Shown one piece after another: positions 50,011-51,159 of a stretch of DNA of 51,159 bases (position 1 is its first letter; each line of letters starts with the position of its first letter). This stretch comes from Kiritimatiellia bacterium (lineage in GTDB: Bacteria > Verrucomicrobiota > Kiritimatiellia > RFP12 > UBA1067): the NCBI GenBank assembly GCA_017525225.1, contig JAFXTB010000007.1, positions 1 through 51,159 on the forward strand, in the 5' to 3' direction. The notes below the pieces were generated by a model that saw nothing but the letters and a program-made list of their open reading frames with translations, was not told the origin of the DNA and made no database searches. Position numbers and translations under genes: made by a program.

Positions 50011-51159
50011 TCAGTGCGCGGCGGCTTCGCCCTCGTTCGTGCCGCGGATCTTGATATGGAGTTCGCGCAGCTGCTGCTCCGTGACGAAGTTCGGCGCGTT
50101 CATCATGAGGTCCTGCGCCTTCTGGTTCATCGGGAAGGCGATCACCTCGCGGATATTCGCCGTGTCGGCGAGCAGCATCACCATGCGGTCCACGCCGGGC
50201 GCGATGCCACCGTGCGGCGGCGCGCCGAACTGGAACGCGCTATGGAGCGCGCCGAACTTCTGCTCCACCACGTCCTTGCTGTATCCGGCGATCTCGAACG
50301 CCTTGTACATCACCTCGGGCAGATGGTTCCGGATCGCGCCGGAGGAAAGCTCTATGCCGTTGCATACGACGTCGTACTGGTAGGCGACGATGTCCAGGGG
50401 CGGCATCTCCTCCAGCGCCTTCAGGCCGCCTTGCGGCATGGAGAACGGGTTGTGCGAGAAGATGATCTTGCCGGTCTCCGGGTCCTTCTCGAAGAACGGG
50501 AAGTCGACGATCCAGCAGAACTTGTAGCAGTCGTGCTCGCGGACGTCGTTCGTGAGGTTGTCGGCGATGTTGGTCCTGACGAGACCGGAGAGGCGGTGGC
50601 ACTCGTCCACGTCGGCGGCCATGAAGAAGAGGCAGTCGCCAGGCTCCATCTTCGCGAGCGCCTTCATCTCATCGAGCTGCTCGGGGGTGAGGAACTTGGC
50701 TATCGGGCCCTTCAGCTCGCCTTCCTTCGTCCAGGAGATGTAGCCGAGGCCCTTGCCGCCGTTCTCCTTCACGAACGCCTCGCGCTTGTCGAACCATGCG
50801 CGCGCCTCTACGCCGACGATGCCCTTGACGAGCAGGCCCTTGACGAGACCGCCGTTCTCCACGCAGGCGGCGAACGCCTTGAAGCTCGCCCGCCGGAAGA
50901 AGTCCGACATGTCGATCCACTTGAGCGGGTTGCGGAGGTCGGGCTTGTCGGAACCATAGACCATCATTGCGTCGCGGTACTTGATGCGCGGCCACGGTGC
51001 CTCGTTGCAGGTCCAGGAGGAGAACTTCCGGAAGGTGGCGGAGACGACATCCTCCACGACCGCGAAGATCTCGTCCTGCGTGGCGTAGGACATCTCGATG
51101 TCGAGCTGGTAGAACTCGCCGGGCGAGCGGTCGGCGCGGGCGGCCTCGTCGCGGAAGCA
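50011..51159 (-). CDS. aspS: Aspartyl-tRNA synthetase, C-terminal 382 residues (start outside window)
   Basis: The frame stays open to the window edge and the 5' part is missing. Visible residues begin CFRDEAARADRSPGEFYQLDIEMSYAT, class II motif 2 of AspRS. A bacterial-type insertion domain follows (KALAKMEPGDCLFFMAADVDE), and motif 3 is FGAPPHGGIAPGVDRMVMLLAD. It charges tRNA-Asp with aspartate; whether it also charges tRNA-Asn cannot be decided here. The protein ends IKIRGTNEGEAAAH. The CPBP protease gene starts 7 bp after the stop. Confidence 0.95.
   Translation of the reverse strand, partial: CFRDEAARADRSPGEFYQLDIEMSYATQDEIFAVVEDVVSATFRKFSSWTCNEAPWPRIKYRDAMMVYGSDKPDLRNPLKWIDMSDFFRRASFKAFAACVENGGLVKGLLVKGIVGVEARAWFDKREAFVKENGGKGLGYISWTKEGELKGPIAKFLTPEQLDEMKALAKMEPGDCLFFMAADVDECHRLSGLVRTNIADNLTNDVREHDCYKFCWIVDFPFFEKDPETGKIIFSHNPFSMPQGGLKALEEMPPLDIVAYQYDVVCNGIELSSGAIRNHLPEVMYKAFEIAGYSKDVVEQKFGALHSAFQFGAPPHGGIAPGVDRMVMLLADTANIREVIAFPMNQKAQDLMMNAPNFVTEQQLRELHIKIRGTNEGEAAAH

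Noticed and set aside
1-51159. tRNA or rRNA genes
   Set aside because: No cloverleaf with a T-loop GGTTCRAAYCC-type arm or rRNA-like stretch was recognised by eye; a covariance search was not possible.

Overview
The window looks like a GC-rich chromosome segment of a Gram-negative bacterium in the Planctomycetes-Verrucomicrobia-Chlamydiae group, most probably a gut-type Kiritimatiellota (former Verrucomicrobia subdivision 5). This is inferred from the gene repertoire and was not tested. The clues are a lipid A Kdo transferase, lipoproteins, a prepilin peptidase, an HU-like protein with a DUF4469-type C-terminus, a TRL-family lipoprotein, many secreted glycan-active enzymes without any SusC/SusD pair, and large secreted beta-rich proteins. 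No tRNA, rRNA, CRISPR array, integrase or transposase was recognised.

Layout. 1-4.4 kb: a CE15-type glucuronoyl esterase, manA and uvrB. 4.5-7.1 kb: a large secreted passenger-like protein. 7.1-10.4 kb: a lower-GC accessory patch. It holds a toxin-antitoxin pair with a truncated PIN toxin, a second PIN toxin/antitoxin pair and a DUF2971 gene. Each unit follows a promoter and a highly folded non-coding segment, and two of these segments are copies of one ~290-bp multi-hairpin repeat. 10.5-13.7 kb: a secreted SUMF1/C-type-lectin-fold protein and a secreted protein with chitobiase C-terminal-like repeats. 13.7-16.9 kb: the HU/DUF4469 gene (minus strand), a repeat-filled intergenic region and ligA. 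17-30.3 kb: a seven-gene, nearly gapless operon of secreted carbohydrate-active proteins: esterase, GH20-like/deacetylase fusion, GH16, PA14-like repeat protein, beta-helix enzyme, GH2 and a PL22-like propeller. It is driven by a consensus promoter whose spacer contains nine consecutive G. 30.4-41.1 kb: TRL lipoprotein, FAD oxidoreductase, aminotransferase, argF, a MauE-thioredoxin fusion, a WaaA-TPR fusion, a lipoprotein and a Tat-exported sugar isomerase-like protein. 41.1-43.5 kb: a DEAD-box helicase and a prepilin peptidase. 43.6-48 kb: argB, argD, a ThiM-like kinase and argG. 48-51.2 kb (minus strand): mtaB, a CPBP protease and the 3' part of aspS.

How the genes work together. The 17-30 kb operon reads as one saccharolytic programme acting outside the cytoplasm, and its promoter has the form expected of a phase-variable switch. 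argF, argB, argD and argG cover four steps of arginine synthesis; argC, argJ and argH are not here. Several promoters place the -10 box only 6-10 bases before the start codon, so leaderless mRNAs are likely.

The least-explained signals are the multi-hairpin repeat around the PIN cassette, a 9-bp GGCNTTAAG repeat family found between genes and in frame inside three genes, and several unusual protein fusions.
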